Assembly: GCA_020061465.1 (NCBI GenBank)
Contig: JAGUYG010000083.1
Coordinates: forward strand, 1 to 64,000
Direction of reading: 5' to 3'
Length of the DNA stretch: 64,000 bases
Source: Ignavibacteriales bacterium
GTDB taxonomy: Bacteria; Bacteroidota; Ignavibacteria; Ignavibacteriales; Ignavibacteriaceae
Shown: positions 43,966 to 53,600 of the stretch, one piece after another
Layout: each line of letters begins with the position of its first letter
How positions within the stretch are numbered: position 1 is the stretch's first letter
Notes under the pieces: model-generated
Told to the model about the DNA's origin: nothing
What the model saw: the letters and a program-made list of their open reading frames with translations, nothing else
Database searches by the model: none
Program-made: the position numbers and the translations under genes

Positions 43966-45336
43966 GTGAAGATCGACTATAAAATTGAACCGCCGGTAGT
44001 AGAGGGTCGTTTATCTCTATCCCAAATAGAAGAGCTTGTAGCAAAACCGCTTGAAACTCGACCCGATAAAAAATTCTTCATTGCAATCGGCATAAGCGGA
44101 ACGGCATTGCTAATAGGTATAATTTGTGTTGCAATCACGCTGCATTATGGGATAGGCATGTGGGGCAACAATCAACCCGTAGGTTGGGGTTTTGGAATTG
44201 TAAACTTTGTATTCTGGGTCGGTATCGGTCATGCAGGAACGCTTATATCTGCAATTTTATTTTTATTGCGGCAGAAATGGAGAACAGGTATAGCCCGCTT
44301 TGCCGAAGCAATGACGATCTTTGCGGTTATTTGTGCCGGCTTGTTTCCTATTTTACATACAGGGAGACCCTGGTTAGGTGGCTATTTATTTCCTTATCCT
44401 AATCAGCATGGATTATGGATAAATTTTACCTCACCTCTTATCTGGGATGTTTTTGCTGTTTCAACTTATTTTACTGTTTCATTGGTGTTCTGGTATATTG
44501 GACTGATCCCGGATTTTGCTTCATTAAGAGAAAGAACTGCTTCTAAGGTTAAAAAAATAATTTATTCAATATTTAGCTTAGGCTGGCGCCACTCTAACAG
44601 AAATTGGCTGCACTATGAAAAAGCATACTTGCTTTTAGCAGGATTTGCAACGCCGCTTGTTCTTTCCGTACACACTATCGTAAGTTTTGACTTTGCCGTT
44701 TCCATCATGCCCGGCTGGCACACTACCATCTTTCCGCCATACTTTGTTGCGGGTGCTATCTTTTCCGGTTTTGCTATGGTGGTTACAGTTTTAATTTTTG
44801 TTAGAAAAATATTCAACCTCGAACATATCATAACGTTAAATCATTTCGATAAGATGAATAAGGTGATCATGGCTACGGGAATGATGGTTGGATATGCTTA
44901 TGCAATGGAATTTTTTATTGCCTGGTACAGCGGTAATCCGTTTGAACAATTTGTTATTATAAACAGAGCATTTGGACCTTACGCCTGGGCGTATTGGATA
45001 ATGGTAACCTGCAATGTGGTCTTTCCGCAGTTGTTTTGGATAAAAAAATTCAGAAGATCAATTCCGGTGATGCTTGCAATAGCGATATTAGTGAATGTGG
45101 GGATGTGGTTCGAACGTTTTGTAATTACTGTTACTTCGCTTCACCGTGATTATCTTCCGTCAAGCTGGGGATATTTCACTCCAACTTTGTACGATATCGG
45201 AATTTTAGTAGGGAGCTTCGGGTTATTTTTTACGCTGGTTATTCTTTTTACAAAGACGCTTCCGGTTGTATCAATTTCGGAGGTTAAAGCGGTTGCCGGG
45301 GGCGCTCAGCCTTCTCATCACGGAGGTAATCATTGA
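43966..45336 (+). CDS. actC: Alternative complex III NrfD-like membrane subunit
   Basis: This 456-aa NrfD/PsrC family protein has about ten transmembrane helices and forms the quinol-oxidising membrane core. It starts at GTG immediately after the actB stop. Recognisable parts are [19 protein letters not shown] near 69, [18 protein letters not shown] near 132, and [22 protein letters not shown] near 304. Its 3' end overlaps the next gene by 4 bases. Confidence 0.93.
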   Translation: MKIDYKIEPPVVEGRLSLSQIEELVAKPLETRPDKKFFIAIGISGTALLIGIICVAITLHYGIGMWGNNQPVGWGFGIVNFVFWVGIGHAGTLISAILFLLRQKWRTGIARFAEAMTIFAVICAGLFPILHTGRPWLGGYLFPYPNQHGLWINFTSPLIWDVFAVSTYFTVSLVFWYIGLIPDFASLRERTASKVKKIIYSIFSLGWRHSNRNWLHYEKAYLLLAGFATPLVLSVHTIVSFDFAVSIMPGWHTTIFPPYFVAGAIFSGFAMVVTVLIFVRKIFNLEHIITLNHFDKMNKVIMATGMMVGYAYAMEFFIAWYSGNPFEQFVIINRAFGPYAWAYWIMVTCNVVFPQLFWIKKFRRSIPVMLAIAILVNVGMWFERFVITVTSLHRDYLPSSWGYFTPTLYDIGILVGSFGLFFTLVILFTKTLPVVSISEVKAVAGGAQPSHHGGNH

Positions 45337-46499
45337 TGAATAGAACAGATAAAATTTTTGGAATTGCCGCATTGTTCGATACGCCGGATGCAATAATTAA
45401 TGCAGCAGAAAAAGTTACTGCCGCAGGATATAAAAAGATAGATGTCAATACTCCTTATCCCGTTCACGGAATGAATAAAGCTATGAAATTAAAACCGTCA
45501 AAGCTTGGATTCATTACATTATTCTTTGGATTGTCAGGTGCAGCGTTTGCGATGTTGTTCATGTTTTGGGCGATGTCGTTAGAATATCCTATGATAATTG
45601 GCGGAAAGCCTTTCTTTTCATTACCTGCTTTTATACCGATTACTTTTGAAGTTACAGTCCTTCTGGCGACTCTTTCAACTGTAATAGGAATGCTAACTTT
45701 CTTTTTCAATTATCCGAATAATAATCATCCGTTAAATGGGACTGCATACATAAAAGCCGTGGCGGTCGATAAGTTCGGTATTTGCATCGAGGCTTCCGAT
45801 AATAAATTTGATAAAGACGTTATCGAACAGTTGCTGCATCACCTTGGTGCTAATGAAATCGAAACAATTTATTATCCAAAAGATGAAGTCTATCCGATCT
45901 TTCAGCCAAAATATTTAATGTTCCTTGCAGCCACTGCAATTGCCACATCTCTTGTAACATATTTCGTGCTGAATAAATTGATGTTTATGGATCCGTTCAA
46001 CTGGATGATGGTTCAGGACAAATTAATCCCCCAGGAAAAAAGCGAAGTTTTTGAGGATGGTTTTGGCATGAGAAAGCCTGTTGAAGGTACTGTTGCCAGG
46101 GGATTTATTCCTTATCCGTTTATGGGAGAGCCAACTCCGGCTGATGTGCTTTCTAATCCGTTTCTTCCAACCCGGGAGAATATTGAATTAGGTAAAAAGA
46201 AATATTTAATCTATTGTAGTCCGTGTCATGGTAATTATGCTGAAGGTGACAGCCGGTTAAGAGGTCAATTCCCTAATCCGCCTACACTTCATTCTGTGCG
46301 TTCGAGGGAAATGAGCGACGGAATGCTCTATCATATAATTACTAACGGTCAAAATATCATGCCTTCGTATGCATCGCAAGTTACAAGAGAAGAAAGATGG
46401 GCAATTGTGAATTATATCAGGGTACTACAAAGAGCAAAATTTGCCCGGGAATCTGATTTACAGGAAATTAAAAAGGAGTCTGCCGCAAATGTCGAATAG
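45333..46499 (+). CDS. actDE: Fused ActD-ActE: DUF3341 membrane protein plus monohaem cytochrome c
   Basis: The 388-aa protein joins two subunits usually encoded apart. Residues 1-210 are ActD-like: [21 protein letters not shown], then two transmembrane helices near 60 and 95-125, then a ferredoxin-like fold. After another helix near 190-210, the C-terminal part is an ActE-type cytochrome with one haem site, CSPCH, near residue 294. The axial Met probably lies in [12 protein letters not shown] near 345. Reading frame and spacing are intact, so this is a true fusion. Confidence 0.88.
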   Translation: MMNRTDKIFGIAALFDTPDAIINAAEKVTAAGYKKIDVNTPYPVHGMNKAMKLKPSKLGFITLFFGLSGAAFAMLFMFWAMSLEYPMIIGGKPFFSLPAFIPITFEVTVLLATLSTVIGMLTFFFNYPNNNHPLNGTAYIKAVAVDKFGICIEASDNKFDKDVIEQLLHHLGANEIETIYYPKDEVYPIFQPKYLMFLAATAIATSLVTYFVLNKLMFMDPFNWMMVQDKLIPQEKSEVFEDGFGMRKPVEGTVARGFIPYPFMGEPTPADVLSNPFLPTRENIELGKKKYLIYCSPCHGNYAEGDSRLRGQFPNPPTLHSVRSREMSDGMLYHIITNGQNIMPSYASQVTREERWAIVNYIRVLQRAKFARESDLQEIKKESAANVE

Positions 46500-47676
46500 T
46501 GCGATAGAATTTAAAGCTAAACAAATACCCGATACTCTAAGCAAATTAGGATTGATTATCCTTGCTATCGGTGTGGTTTTGGGCATACTTGCTTTTTATA
46601 CCGATCATTCAAGAGCCTTATTTAATTATCTCATTGCCTTCATGTTTCTGCTTAGTGTCGGTGTCGGTTCAATCTTTCTAATTTCTCTTGAATATATTAC
46701 CGGTGCAGTTTGGAGCGTACCTTTCCGCAGAATAGTTGAATTCCTGGCATCGGTTACTATTCTTTTATTTATTCTGGTAATTCCGCTGCTGCTTAATATG
46801 CACGATCTATTTCATTGGACTCATACCGAAGCAGTCGCCGGAGACGAAATATTAAAAGGCAAGTCACCTTATTTGAATACTTCTTTCTTCATAATACGAG
46901 TTTTGGCAGGATTAGTAATATGGGCTTTCTTCTATTTTGCCTTTACCCGGAATTCGAAAAAGCAAGATCTTTCTCAAGATCAGCATCTGACTACAAAGAA
47001 CATAAGGCTTTCCGCTGTCTTTATTCCAATATTTGCAATAACGATTACAGTTTCGGCTGTAGACTGGTTAATGAGCCTCGAGCCGCATTGGTTCTCTACC
47101 ATATTCGGTATTTACTTTTTTTCGGGAACGGTATTAGCCGCATTAGCAGCCGCTACACTTATAGTCGTTCTGCTTAAAGAGAAAGGCTTTCTTCATCCAA
47201 AAATAATCGATGATCATCTTTATAGCTTTGGCGCTTTGATGTTCGCATTCATTAATTTCTGGGGTTATATAGCATTTTCTCAGTACATGCTAATCTGGTA
47301 TGCAAATCTGCCAGAAGAGAATTTTTGGTTTTTGCATAGATGGGAAGGCGGTTGGATTGTCGTTTCAATTCTATTAATCATAATACACTTTGTTGTTCCG
47401 TACTCAGCGCTTCTTTCGCAACCTGCAAAGATAGACCCGAAGAGATTAAAATTTGCTTCTATTTGGATAATGTTCGCTCATCTTTTCGATCTCTATTGGT
47501 TGATTATGCCGAACCTTGAAAGTGAACACGGATACTCTTTTAGCTCGATAGACCTCGTTTTCCCTGTGTCCGTCGTCGGAATACTTATTTTGGTATTTAA
47601 CTACAACGCAAAGAAATATAATTTACTGCCCCTCGGTGATCCAAAATTAGAGCGCGGGCTAAATTTTCGCTTATAA
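46489..47676 (+). CDS. actF: Alternative complex III membrane subunit ActF
   Basis: From ATG 46489 (AAGGAG upstream) the protein is 395 aa and overlaps actDE by 11 bases. An in-frame ATG at 46441 lies deep in actDE and is less likely. ActF is a second NrfD-like subunit with about ten transmembrane helices. The sequence VSAVDWLMSLEPHWFSTIFGIYFFSG near 185 and FINFWGYIAFSQYMLIWYANLPEE near 258 are characteristic. Confidence 0.92.
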   Translation: MSNSAIEFKAKQIPDTLSKLGLIILAIGVVLGILAFYTDHSRALFNYLIAFMFLLSVGVGSIFLISLEYITGAVWSVPFRRIVEFLASVTILLFILVIPLLLNMHDLFHWTHTEAVAGDEILKGKSPYLNTSFFIIRVLAGLVIWAFFYFAFTRNSKKQDLSQDQHLTTKNIRLSAVFIPIFAITITVSAVDWLMSLEPHWFSTIFGIYFFSGTVLAALAAATLIVVLLKEKGFLHPKIIDDHLYSFGALMFAFINFWGYIAFSQYMLIWYANLPEENFWFLHRWEGGWIVVSILLIIIHFVVPYSALLSQPAKIDPKRLKFASIWIMFAHLFDLYWLIMPNLESEHGYSFSSIDLVFPVSVVGILILVFNYNAKKYNLLPLGDPKLERGLNFRL

Positions 47677-47700
47677 AGTAAATGTTGCATAGGATTTTGT

Positions 47701-48621
47701 ATGAAGGAAATATTTAAAGAACAACTTTCTCAGTTGAAGGAAAATCCGGGAAGGGCTTTTGGATTGGTCTATCCTTTTATGCTGATAATCGGTTTAACTA
47801 TTGGCATATATTACCTTAGTCATTTAGATTCTGTAGCCAGACAATCGATACCGCCAAAACTTCAAGATACGGCAACGACAACAGATTTACCGCTTATAGA
47901 AGCCAAATCAATTCCACCGATTGATGTTATTTCTATTAACAATCCTACTGATGAACTTGTTCAGAAAGGCAAACAGTTATATTCTGCAAATTGTGCTTCC
48001 TGCCACGGTGAGGATGGTACAGGCAACGGACCGGCTGCTGCCGGGCTTAATCCCGCTCCAAGGGATTTCACCGATTCTACCAACTGGAAAAACGGAATGA
48101 AACTGGTGAATATCTATCAAACGTTGGAAGAAGGAATTAACGGAAGCGGAATGATTGCTTATGATTTTATAATTCCGGAAGAAAAGTTTGCCATTGCTCA
48201 TTATATCAGAACACAATTTATTCCTAATCCGCCGCAGAATAGTAATGACGATTTAGCTGCTCTTGACCTCACCTATAATCTTTCGCAGGGGAAAGAAGTT
48301 CCCGCTCAAATACCGGTTGCGGCTGCAATAAATTTGATAGTGAGTGAAAATCAATCGACGGTTCAAAAGGCAGAGCAAATTGTTAACGCTATTGACAACG
48401 ATAAATCTTCCGAAGGTGCCGGTATATTCAATCGTGTTACAAAAAATCCTTTACAGGCGGTAGCATTGCTTAGCAGCTATTCCGGATGGAAAGATAAGGA
48501 GAGTGAATTCATCAAAGCTCTAACCAGCAATGTAAGGGTTAACGGTTTCAATAGAGAAGTATTTTTATTATCCGAAGATGATTGGACTGTACTTCATAAT
48601 TATTTAAGAAAATTTTTTTAA
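47701..48621 (+). CDS. Membrane-anchored monohaem cytochrome c
   Basis: The 306-aa protein has an N-terminal anchor (residues 19-40), then a class I cytochrome c with haem site CASCH near residue 98 followed by GEDGTGNGPAAAGLNPAPRDF. A probable Met ligand lies near GSGMIAYDF around 144. A 110-residue C-terminal extension lacks further haem sites. Its place between complex III and the oxidase suggests it carries electrons between the two. Confidence 0.88.
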   Translation: MKEIFKEQLSQLKENPGRAFGLVYPFMLIIGLTIGIYYLSHLDSVARQSIPPKLQDTATTTDLPLIEAKSIPPIDVISINNPTDELVQKGKQLYSANCASCHGEDGTGNGPAAAGLNPAPRDFTDSTNWKNGMKLVNIYQTLEEGINGSGMIAYDFIIPEEKFAIAHYIRTQFIPNPPQNSNDDLAALDLTYNLSQGKEVPAQIPVAAAINLIVSENQSTVQKAEQIVNAIDNDKSSEGAGIFNRVTKNPLQAVALLSSYSGWKDKESEFIKALTSNVRVNGFNREVFLLSEDDWTVLHNYLRKFF

Positions 48622-48630
48622 GCAAACGAA

Positions 48631-49431
48631 ATGCGATTCCAATTGATTCTTAAAATTTTACTATTATCCTTTCTCGGCGCAAACGGTAGCATTGCTTCTT
48701 CAGATAAAATAGAAGCCGGAATTGATGAACAGTTAGGGAAAAAAATTCCGTTGGATGTGCATTTTACCGATGAGAGCGGTCGTCAAATTAACCTTGGTGA
48801 TTTATTTAATAAAACCACCATAATTACTTTTGTTTATTACAACTGTCCCGGCATTTGTTCACCGCTGCTTTCGGAAGTTGCCGATATAATTAATAAATCA
48901 GATTTACAGCCCGGTAAAGATTATAACGTTATATCTATAAGTATGGATGATAGAGAAACTTACCTCCAGGCTGCAGAAAAGAAAAAAAATTTTCTTCAAA
49001 TGATAGACAAAAAAATGCCGGAGGATGCCTGGCGTTTTCTTACAGGAGATAGTATTAATATTTACAAGGTTACTAATGCTGCTGGATTTTATTTTAAGAA
49101 ACAAGGCGATGAAATAATTCATTCCGGTGCATTAATTTTCTTAACAAAGGAAGGAATGATCACCCGTTATCTATTTCCAGGCTATAATAAGAAATACGGA
49201 TTCAGCATATTACCCTTCGATTTTAAGATGGCTGTTACAGAAACCGCTAAAGGAAATACATCTCCGACCGTAGCACGTTTTCTGCAGTTTTGTTTTAGTT
49301 ATGATCCGGAAGGAAAAACTTATGTATTAAATTTAACTAGAATTTTCGGTGTAGGCATTCTAATGTTAGTTGTTATTTTCATTTTGTTTTTAAAAGTTAA
49401 ACCTAAAAAAGAAAATAGAATTACGAGGTAA
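48631..49431 (+). CDS. SCO1/SenC copper chaperone
   Basis: This 266-aa thioredoxin-fold protein has a signal peptide (1-22) and the copper motif CPGIC near residue 73 (C-x3-C). The third ligand is His in the HSGALIFL segment near 167. A C-terminal transmembrane helix (about 235-255) is unusual but common in FCB homologues. SCO proteins load the CuA centre of oxidase subunit II, encoded three genes on. Confidence 0.92.
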   Translation: MRFQLILKILLLSFLGANGSIASSDKIEAGIDEQLGKKIPLDVHFTDESGRQINLGDLFNKTTIITFVYYNCPGICSPLLSEVADIINKSDLQPGKDYNVISISMDDRETYLQAAEKKKNFLQMIDKKMPEDAWRFLTGDSINIYKVTNAAGFYFKKQGDEIIHSGALIFLTKEGMITRYLFPGYNKKYGFSILPFDFKMAVTETAKGNTSPTVARFLQFCFSYDPEGKTYVLNLTRIFGVGILMLVVIFILFLKVKPKKENRITR

Positions 49432-49437
49432 TATTTT

Positions 49438-51102
49438 ATGTCTAACGATGCTTTAGCAATAAAGAAGAACGGCAGCGAACCAACATATCTTGAATATGAT
49501 GGGAAGGGCAGGGGAATCAAATCATGGATATTCTCTACCGACCATAAAAGAATAGGTATTCTGTATCTCGTTTCGTTGATTACATTTTTTATAGTCGGCG
49601 TCACTTTCGGATTTTTAATGCGGCTCGAATTAATTGCTCCGGGCAGAACTATAATGGATGCTCAAACTTATAACTCCATTTTTACTCTTCACGGAGTTAT
49701 AATGATTTTCTTATTTGTAATACCGGGCTTGCCTGCCGTATTCGGAAACTTTTTCCTTCCAATAATGATTGGGGCAAAGGATGTAGCGTTTCCGAGAATC
49801 AATTTATTATCGTGGTGGCTTTTTGCATTCGGCGGATTTTTAGCAGTTCTTTCAATTTTATTACCCGGTGGACCTGCAGATACCGGCTGGACTTTCTACG
49901 TTCCTTACAGTGTTAGAACAGGCACCAACGTAATGTTAGCGCTTTTTGCGGCTTTCGTACTCGGTTTCTCTTCGATACTGACAGGATTAAATTTTGTTAC
50001 AACTGTGCACAGGCTAAGAGCTCCCGGTATGAGCTGGTTCAAGCTGCCTCTATTCATCTGGTCGCTTTATGCCACTGCATGGGTGCAAGTTTTAGCAACT
50101 CCTATAATAGGTATTACTTTGCTGCTTGTAGCGGTAGAGCGATGGTTAGGAGTCGGTTTATTTGATCCCGCGTTAGGCGGCGATCCTGTCTTATACCAGC
50201 ATTTGTTTTGGATTTATTCTCATCCTGCTGTTTATATAATGATACTGCCGGCAATGGGAGTAATCTCCGAGATAATCCCGGTCTTCTCGCGAAGAACTAT
50301 TTTTGGTTATAAGTTTATTGCATTTTCGAGCATTGCCATTGCACTTTTTGGTTCGCTTGTTTGGGCACACCACATGTTTACAGTAGGAATGAGCGATACG
50401 GGACAATTTATATTTTCGCTGTTAACTTTTTTGGTTGCGATTCCTAGTGCCATTAAAGTATTTAATTGGACAGCCACCCTTTACAAGGGTTCCATCGAGT
50501 TAGCGCCTCCGATGCTATTTGCACTTGGCTTTGTTTTCCTCTTCTCTATCGGAGGTTTTACCGGGCTTTTCCAGGGGACATTATCTGTTAACATTCAAAT
50601 ACACGATACTTCATTCATCGTTGCGCATTTCCATTATGTGATGTTTGGTGGAACAGGCTTCGGAATTTTTGCCGCATTACATTACTGGCTTCCAAAAATG
50701 TTCGGAAGAATGTATAATTTGAAAGCAGCCAAAACCGCCTTCTGGATTTTATTAGTAGGCTTTAATACATTATTCTTTCCGATGTTCATTATGGGCTGGC
50801 TGGGTATGCCGCGCAGATATTACGATTATTTACCTGAATATCATATCTATCATTTAATTTCAACAATAGGTTCATGGATTTTGATAATTGGGCTTACCAT
50901 AATGTTCACAAATCTTATAAGATCATTAAGGAGAGGAAAAGTGATTCAGGAGAAGAACATTTGGGGCGGCGAAACTCTGGAATGGTCGGTTGATACTCCG
51001 CCTATATTAGAAAATTTTGTCGACATTCCAACAGTCACCGAATCGCCTTATGAATATAAAATGAACGAATACTCTGAAACGGAAAAGGAGGAAGTGAAGT
51101 GA
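49438..51102 (+). CDS. ctaD: Haem-copper oxidase subunit I, A2 type
   Basis: The 554-aa subunit I has 12 or more transmembrane helices. The low-spin haem His lies in FTLHGVIMIF near 83. The active site reads YSHPAVYIM near 260-268, with the crosslinked His-Tyr pair. The HH pair is in WAHHMFTVG near 310, and HDTSFIVAHFHYV near 388 binds haems a3 and a. The Tyr-Ser pair before HPAVY in place of the D-channel Glu defines the A2 subfamily, as in Rhodothermus caa3 oxidase. It pumps protons while reducing oxygen. Confidence 0.95.
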   Translation: MSNDALAIKKNGSEPTYLEYDGKGRGIKSWIFSTDHKRIGILYLVSLITFFIVGVTFGFLMRLELIAPGRTIMDAQTYNSIFTLHGVIMIFLFVIPGLPAVFGNFFLPIMIGAKDVAFPRINLLSWWLFAFGGFLAVLSILLPGGPADTGWTFYVPYSVRTGTNVMLALFAAFVLGFSSILTGLNFVTTVHRLRAPGMSWFKLPLFIWSLYATAWVQVLATPIIGITLLLVAVERWLGVGLFDPALGGDPVLYQHLFWIYSHPAVYIMILPAMGVISEIIPVFSRRTIFGYKFIAFSSIAIALFGSLVWAHHMFTVGMSDTGQFIFSLLTFLVAIPSAIKVFNWTATLYKGSIELAPPMLFALGFVFLFSIGGFTGLFQGTLSVNIQIHDTSFIVAHFHYVMFGGTGFGIFAALHYWLPKMFGRMYNLKAAKTAFWILLVGFNTLFFPMFIMGWLGMPRRYYDYLPEYHIYHLISTIGSWILIIGLTIMFTNLIRSLRRGKVIQEKNIWGGETLEWSVDTPPILENFVDIPTVTESPYEYKMNEYSETEKEEVK

Positions 51103-51719
51103 GTTCACAAGAACACGCAGCGGCTCATGTCCATCGGGATGATGTCGGTTCACGTATGGGAATGTGGCTGTTTCTTTTTACCGAAATGCTTTTATTCGGC
51201 GGTATGTTTTTCCTTTACTCGATTTACCGTTATATGAATCCCGAAGCATTTCATGTAGCGGCAAAGGAATTGAATACGCTTATTGGTGCATTCAATACTG
51301 CTATACTTTTAACAAGCAGTTTAACCATGGCGCTTTCAATTACAGCTATTCAAAAGAATAACAAGAGCCTTTCATTATTTTTCCAATTCCTTACAATTCT
51401 TTTGGCGCTTGGCTTTATGGTTAACAAATATTTTGAATGGACAGCCAAATTTCATCACGGTATTTATCCCGGCGGAGAAGAACTTCTTTCGCGTTCTCCA
51501 GGTGAAGTGCTTTTCTTTGGGCTGTATTATGTAATGACCGGATTGCACGGATTGCACGTCGTAATAGGTGCCGTAATAATTGCAGTTATGATGAGATTTA
51601 CAGCAAAAGGAATTATTACACAAACAAATTACGTTAAATTAGAAACCGCCGGTTTATATTGGCATCTGGTCGATATTATCTGGATATTTTTATTTCCGTT
51701 ATTCTACTTGATAACATAG
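51099..51719 (+). CDS. ctaE: Haem-copper oxidase subunit III
   Basis: This 206-aa subunit has five transmembrane helices. Typical segments are GMWLFLFTEMLLFGGMFFLYSIYRY near 21, the ATG of FNTAILLTSSLTMALS near 65, and GLHGLHVVIGAVIIA near 148. HLVDIIWIFLFPLFYL closes the protein. The start overlaps the subunit I stop by 4 bases. Subunit III supports proton uptake and stability. Confidence 0.94.
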   Translation: MSSQEHAAAHVHRDDVGSRMGMWLFLFTEMLLFGGMFFLYSIYRYMNPEAFHVAAKELNTLIGAFNTAILLTSSLTMALSITAIQKNNKSLSLFFQFLTILLALGFMVNKYFEWTAKFHHGIYPGGEELLSRSPGEVLFFGLYYVMTGLHGLHVVIGAVIIAVMMRFTAKGIITQTNYVKLETAGLYWHLVDIIWIFLFPLFYLIT

Positions 51720-51728
51720 GATTAAATT

Positions 51729-52022
51729 ATGGATGACTCAAAATCGCATGTTGAACATTCTCATGGCTACGGTATTTATATTTTAGTATGGATGGCGTTG
51801 ATGACATTAACGGCGATTACGGTGGCAGTAGCAGGAATTAATTTTGGTGCATTAACTATAACTACCGCCTTAGTTATAGCAGCAATCAAATCCTATCTCG
51901 TGCTTCAAATTTTTATGCATTTAAGGATTGAACAAAAAGTTTTCAGAATTTTTGTTTTTGTTGCGGTACTATTTTTTGTTATTACAATTGTATTATTATT
52001 TACAGATTACTCTTTTATGTAA
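51729..52022 (+). CDS. Oxidase subunit IV-like small membrane protein
   Basis: The 97-aa protein has a His-rich N-terminus (SHVEHSHGYGIYI) and three transmembrane helices, with YLVLQIFMHLR near 62. This matches the COX4_pro/CtaF type subunit IV. It lies between subunits III and II. The role is structural. Confidence 0.88.
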   Translation: MDDSKSHVEHSHGYGIYILVWMALMTLTAITVAVAGINFGALTITTALVIAAIKSYLVLQIFMHLRIEQKVFRIFVFVAVLFFVITIVLLFTDYSFM

Positions 52023-52036
52023 GGTGAGAAAATAAA

Positions 52037-52678
52037 ATGTTTGAAGGAGCGTCAAATTTTGTTCATTCGGTCGATACTGCATTTCTAATTGTACTTGTTA
52101 TTTCCGTTGCATTCTTAGTTCTCATAACATTTCTGATGATTTTTTTCGTAATTAAGTACAGCAGAAAAAAGAATCCTAAAGCGGAAAATATTCATGGAAA
52201 CGTGCCGTTAGAGATTGCGTGGACAGTTATACCAACCATATTAGTTTTGGTTATGTTTTGGTTTGGATGGACCGGTTACAAGGAAATGTCAGAGATACCC
52301 GAAGATGCTTACGTAATAGATGTTACCGGTCAAATGTGGCAGTGGAAATTTAAGTATGAAAATAATTTTGAATCTGATTCTCTCTTCGTGCCTGTGAATA
52401 AACCAATAAAGTTGAGGCTGCATTCACTCGATGTAAATCATGCTTTTTTCGTTCCTGCCTTTAGGGTAAAGAAGGACGTTCTGCCGAACAGAAATAATGT
52501 AACATGGTTTACAGCGACCGAAACAGGTGAATTCGAAATATTATGTGCTGAGTATTGCGGAATGAATCATTCATATATGCTTTCTAAGGTGATAGTTTTA
52601 CCTGAATACGAGTTTAATGAATGGCTAAAAAAAGATTCTTCCAGTTCAATCTCAACTCTTTCATCGGCTTCTGAATAA
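52037..52678 (+). CDS. ctaC: Haem-copper oxidase subunit II (CuA)
   Basis: This 213-aa protein has two transmembrane helices (about 14-38 and 58-76) and a CuA cupredoxin domain. The CuA ligands are His in LDVNHAFFVP near 136 and CAEYCGMNHSYM near 172-183 (C-x3-C-x3-H-x2-M). GQMWQWKF near 97 is the electron-entry Trp motif. There is no fused cytochrome c, although many A2 oxidases are caa3. Separate cytochromes in the operon probably supply electrons. Confidence 0.94.
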   Translation: MFEGASNFVHSVDTAFLIVLVISVAFLVLITFLMIFFVIKYSRKKNPKAENIHGNVPLEIAWTVIPTILVLVMFWFGWTGYKEMSEIPEDAYVIDVTGQMWQWKFKYENNFESDSLFVPVNKPIKLRLHSLDVNHAFFVPAFRVKKDVLPNRNNVTWFTATETGEFEILCAEYCGMNHSYMLSKVIVLPEYEFNEWLKKDSSSSISTLSSASE

Positions 52679-52709
52679 CTTTTGTATGAGAAAATTAATT
52701 TAGCATATA

Positions 52710-53579
52710 TTGAAAAAGAATCTAAACATATTAGCCGAGTTAACAAAAATCCGTATTACGTTGTTCGTAACAATAACTACTTTGTTTGGGTTTATTTCGG
52801 CAGCTGGAAAAATTACTACAGATGCAATTGCACCCACTGTCGGTATCTTATTATTAGCCTGCGGATCTGCTGTTATTAATCATATTCAAGAACGTGACAC
52901 GGATGCTAAGATGGATAGAACTAAAAACCGTCCGCTTCCTTCGGGGAGAATTAAATTACAGCATGCCGTATTAATTGCAGCGATTTTGACTTTAAGCGGT
53001 TCGGTTACACTTTTTTGGGGCGCAGGTATTACTGCATTAGGCTTAGCATTATTAAATTTGATCTGGTATAACGTAATTTACACACCCTTGAAAAGAAAAA
53101 ATGCAATGGCCGTAATCCCGGGTTCTTTAGTTGGAGCGATTCCGCCCGCTGTTGGATGGGTTGCAGCAGGAGGATACATCCTCGATCCGCATATTCTGAT
53201 AATCTCATTCTTCTTTTTTATCTGGCAAATCCCGCATTTCTGGATCTTACTGCTTATGCTCGGCAAGGATTATGAACAAGCCGGGCTTCCTTCATTAACA
53301 AAAATTTTTAGTGCCGATCAATTAGCAAGAATTACTTTTATGTGGACGGCAGCAACAGTGGTTACTTCTCTGCTGATCCCGTTATTCGGAATCGTTCAAT
53401 CACCCTTTATTGCCTACAGTCTGGTAGTGATTGGTTTGCTAATGACTATTAAAGCTTTCAGACTTCTGCTAACCGGGAAAGAAAAGCTGTATTTTAGATA
53501 TGTATTTAGAGGGATAAATTCTTTTGCATTATCAGTTATTGTTCTTTTGTCTATCGACAAATTATTTTTTTTATCATAA
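52710..53579 (+). CDS. ctaB: Haem O synthase (protohaem IX farnesyltransferase)
   Basis: This 289-aa UbiA-family prenyltransferase farnesylates haem B on the way to haem O/A of the oxidase. Nine helices are predicted. The Asp-rich loop IQERDTDAKMDRTKNRPLPSGR near residue 60 and the second motif GKDYEQAGLPSL near 183 are intact. It starts at TTG 52710, which gives the usual N-terminus LAELTKIRITLFVTITTLFG. No strong ribosome binding site is seen. Haem A synthase is not in the window. Confidence 0.93.
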   Translation: MKKNLNILAELTKIRITLFVTITTLFGFISAAGKITTDAIAPTVGILLLACGSAVINHIQERDTDAKMDRTKNRPLPSGRIKLQHAVLIAAILTLSGSVTLFWGAGITALGLALLNLIWYNVIYTPLKRKNAMAVIPGSLVGAIPPAVGWVAAGGYILDPHILIISFFFFIWQIPHFWILLLMLGKDYEQAGLPSLTKIFSADQLARITFMWTAATVVTSLLIPLFGIVQSPFIAYSLVVIGLLMTIKAFRLLLTGKEKLYFRYVFRGINSFALSVIVLLSIDKLFFLS

Positions 53580-53600
53580 GAAATTAAGTGAGAATATAAA

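Noticed and set aside
52037-52678. caa3-type subunit II with fused cytochrome c
   Set aside because: The protein ends shortly after the CuA motif and has no CxxCH. The cytochromes are separate genes.
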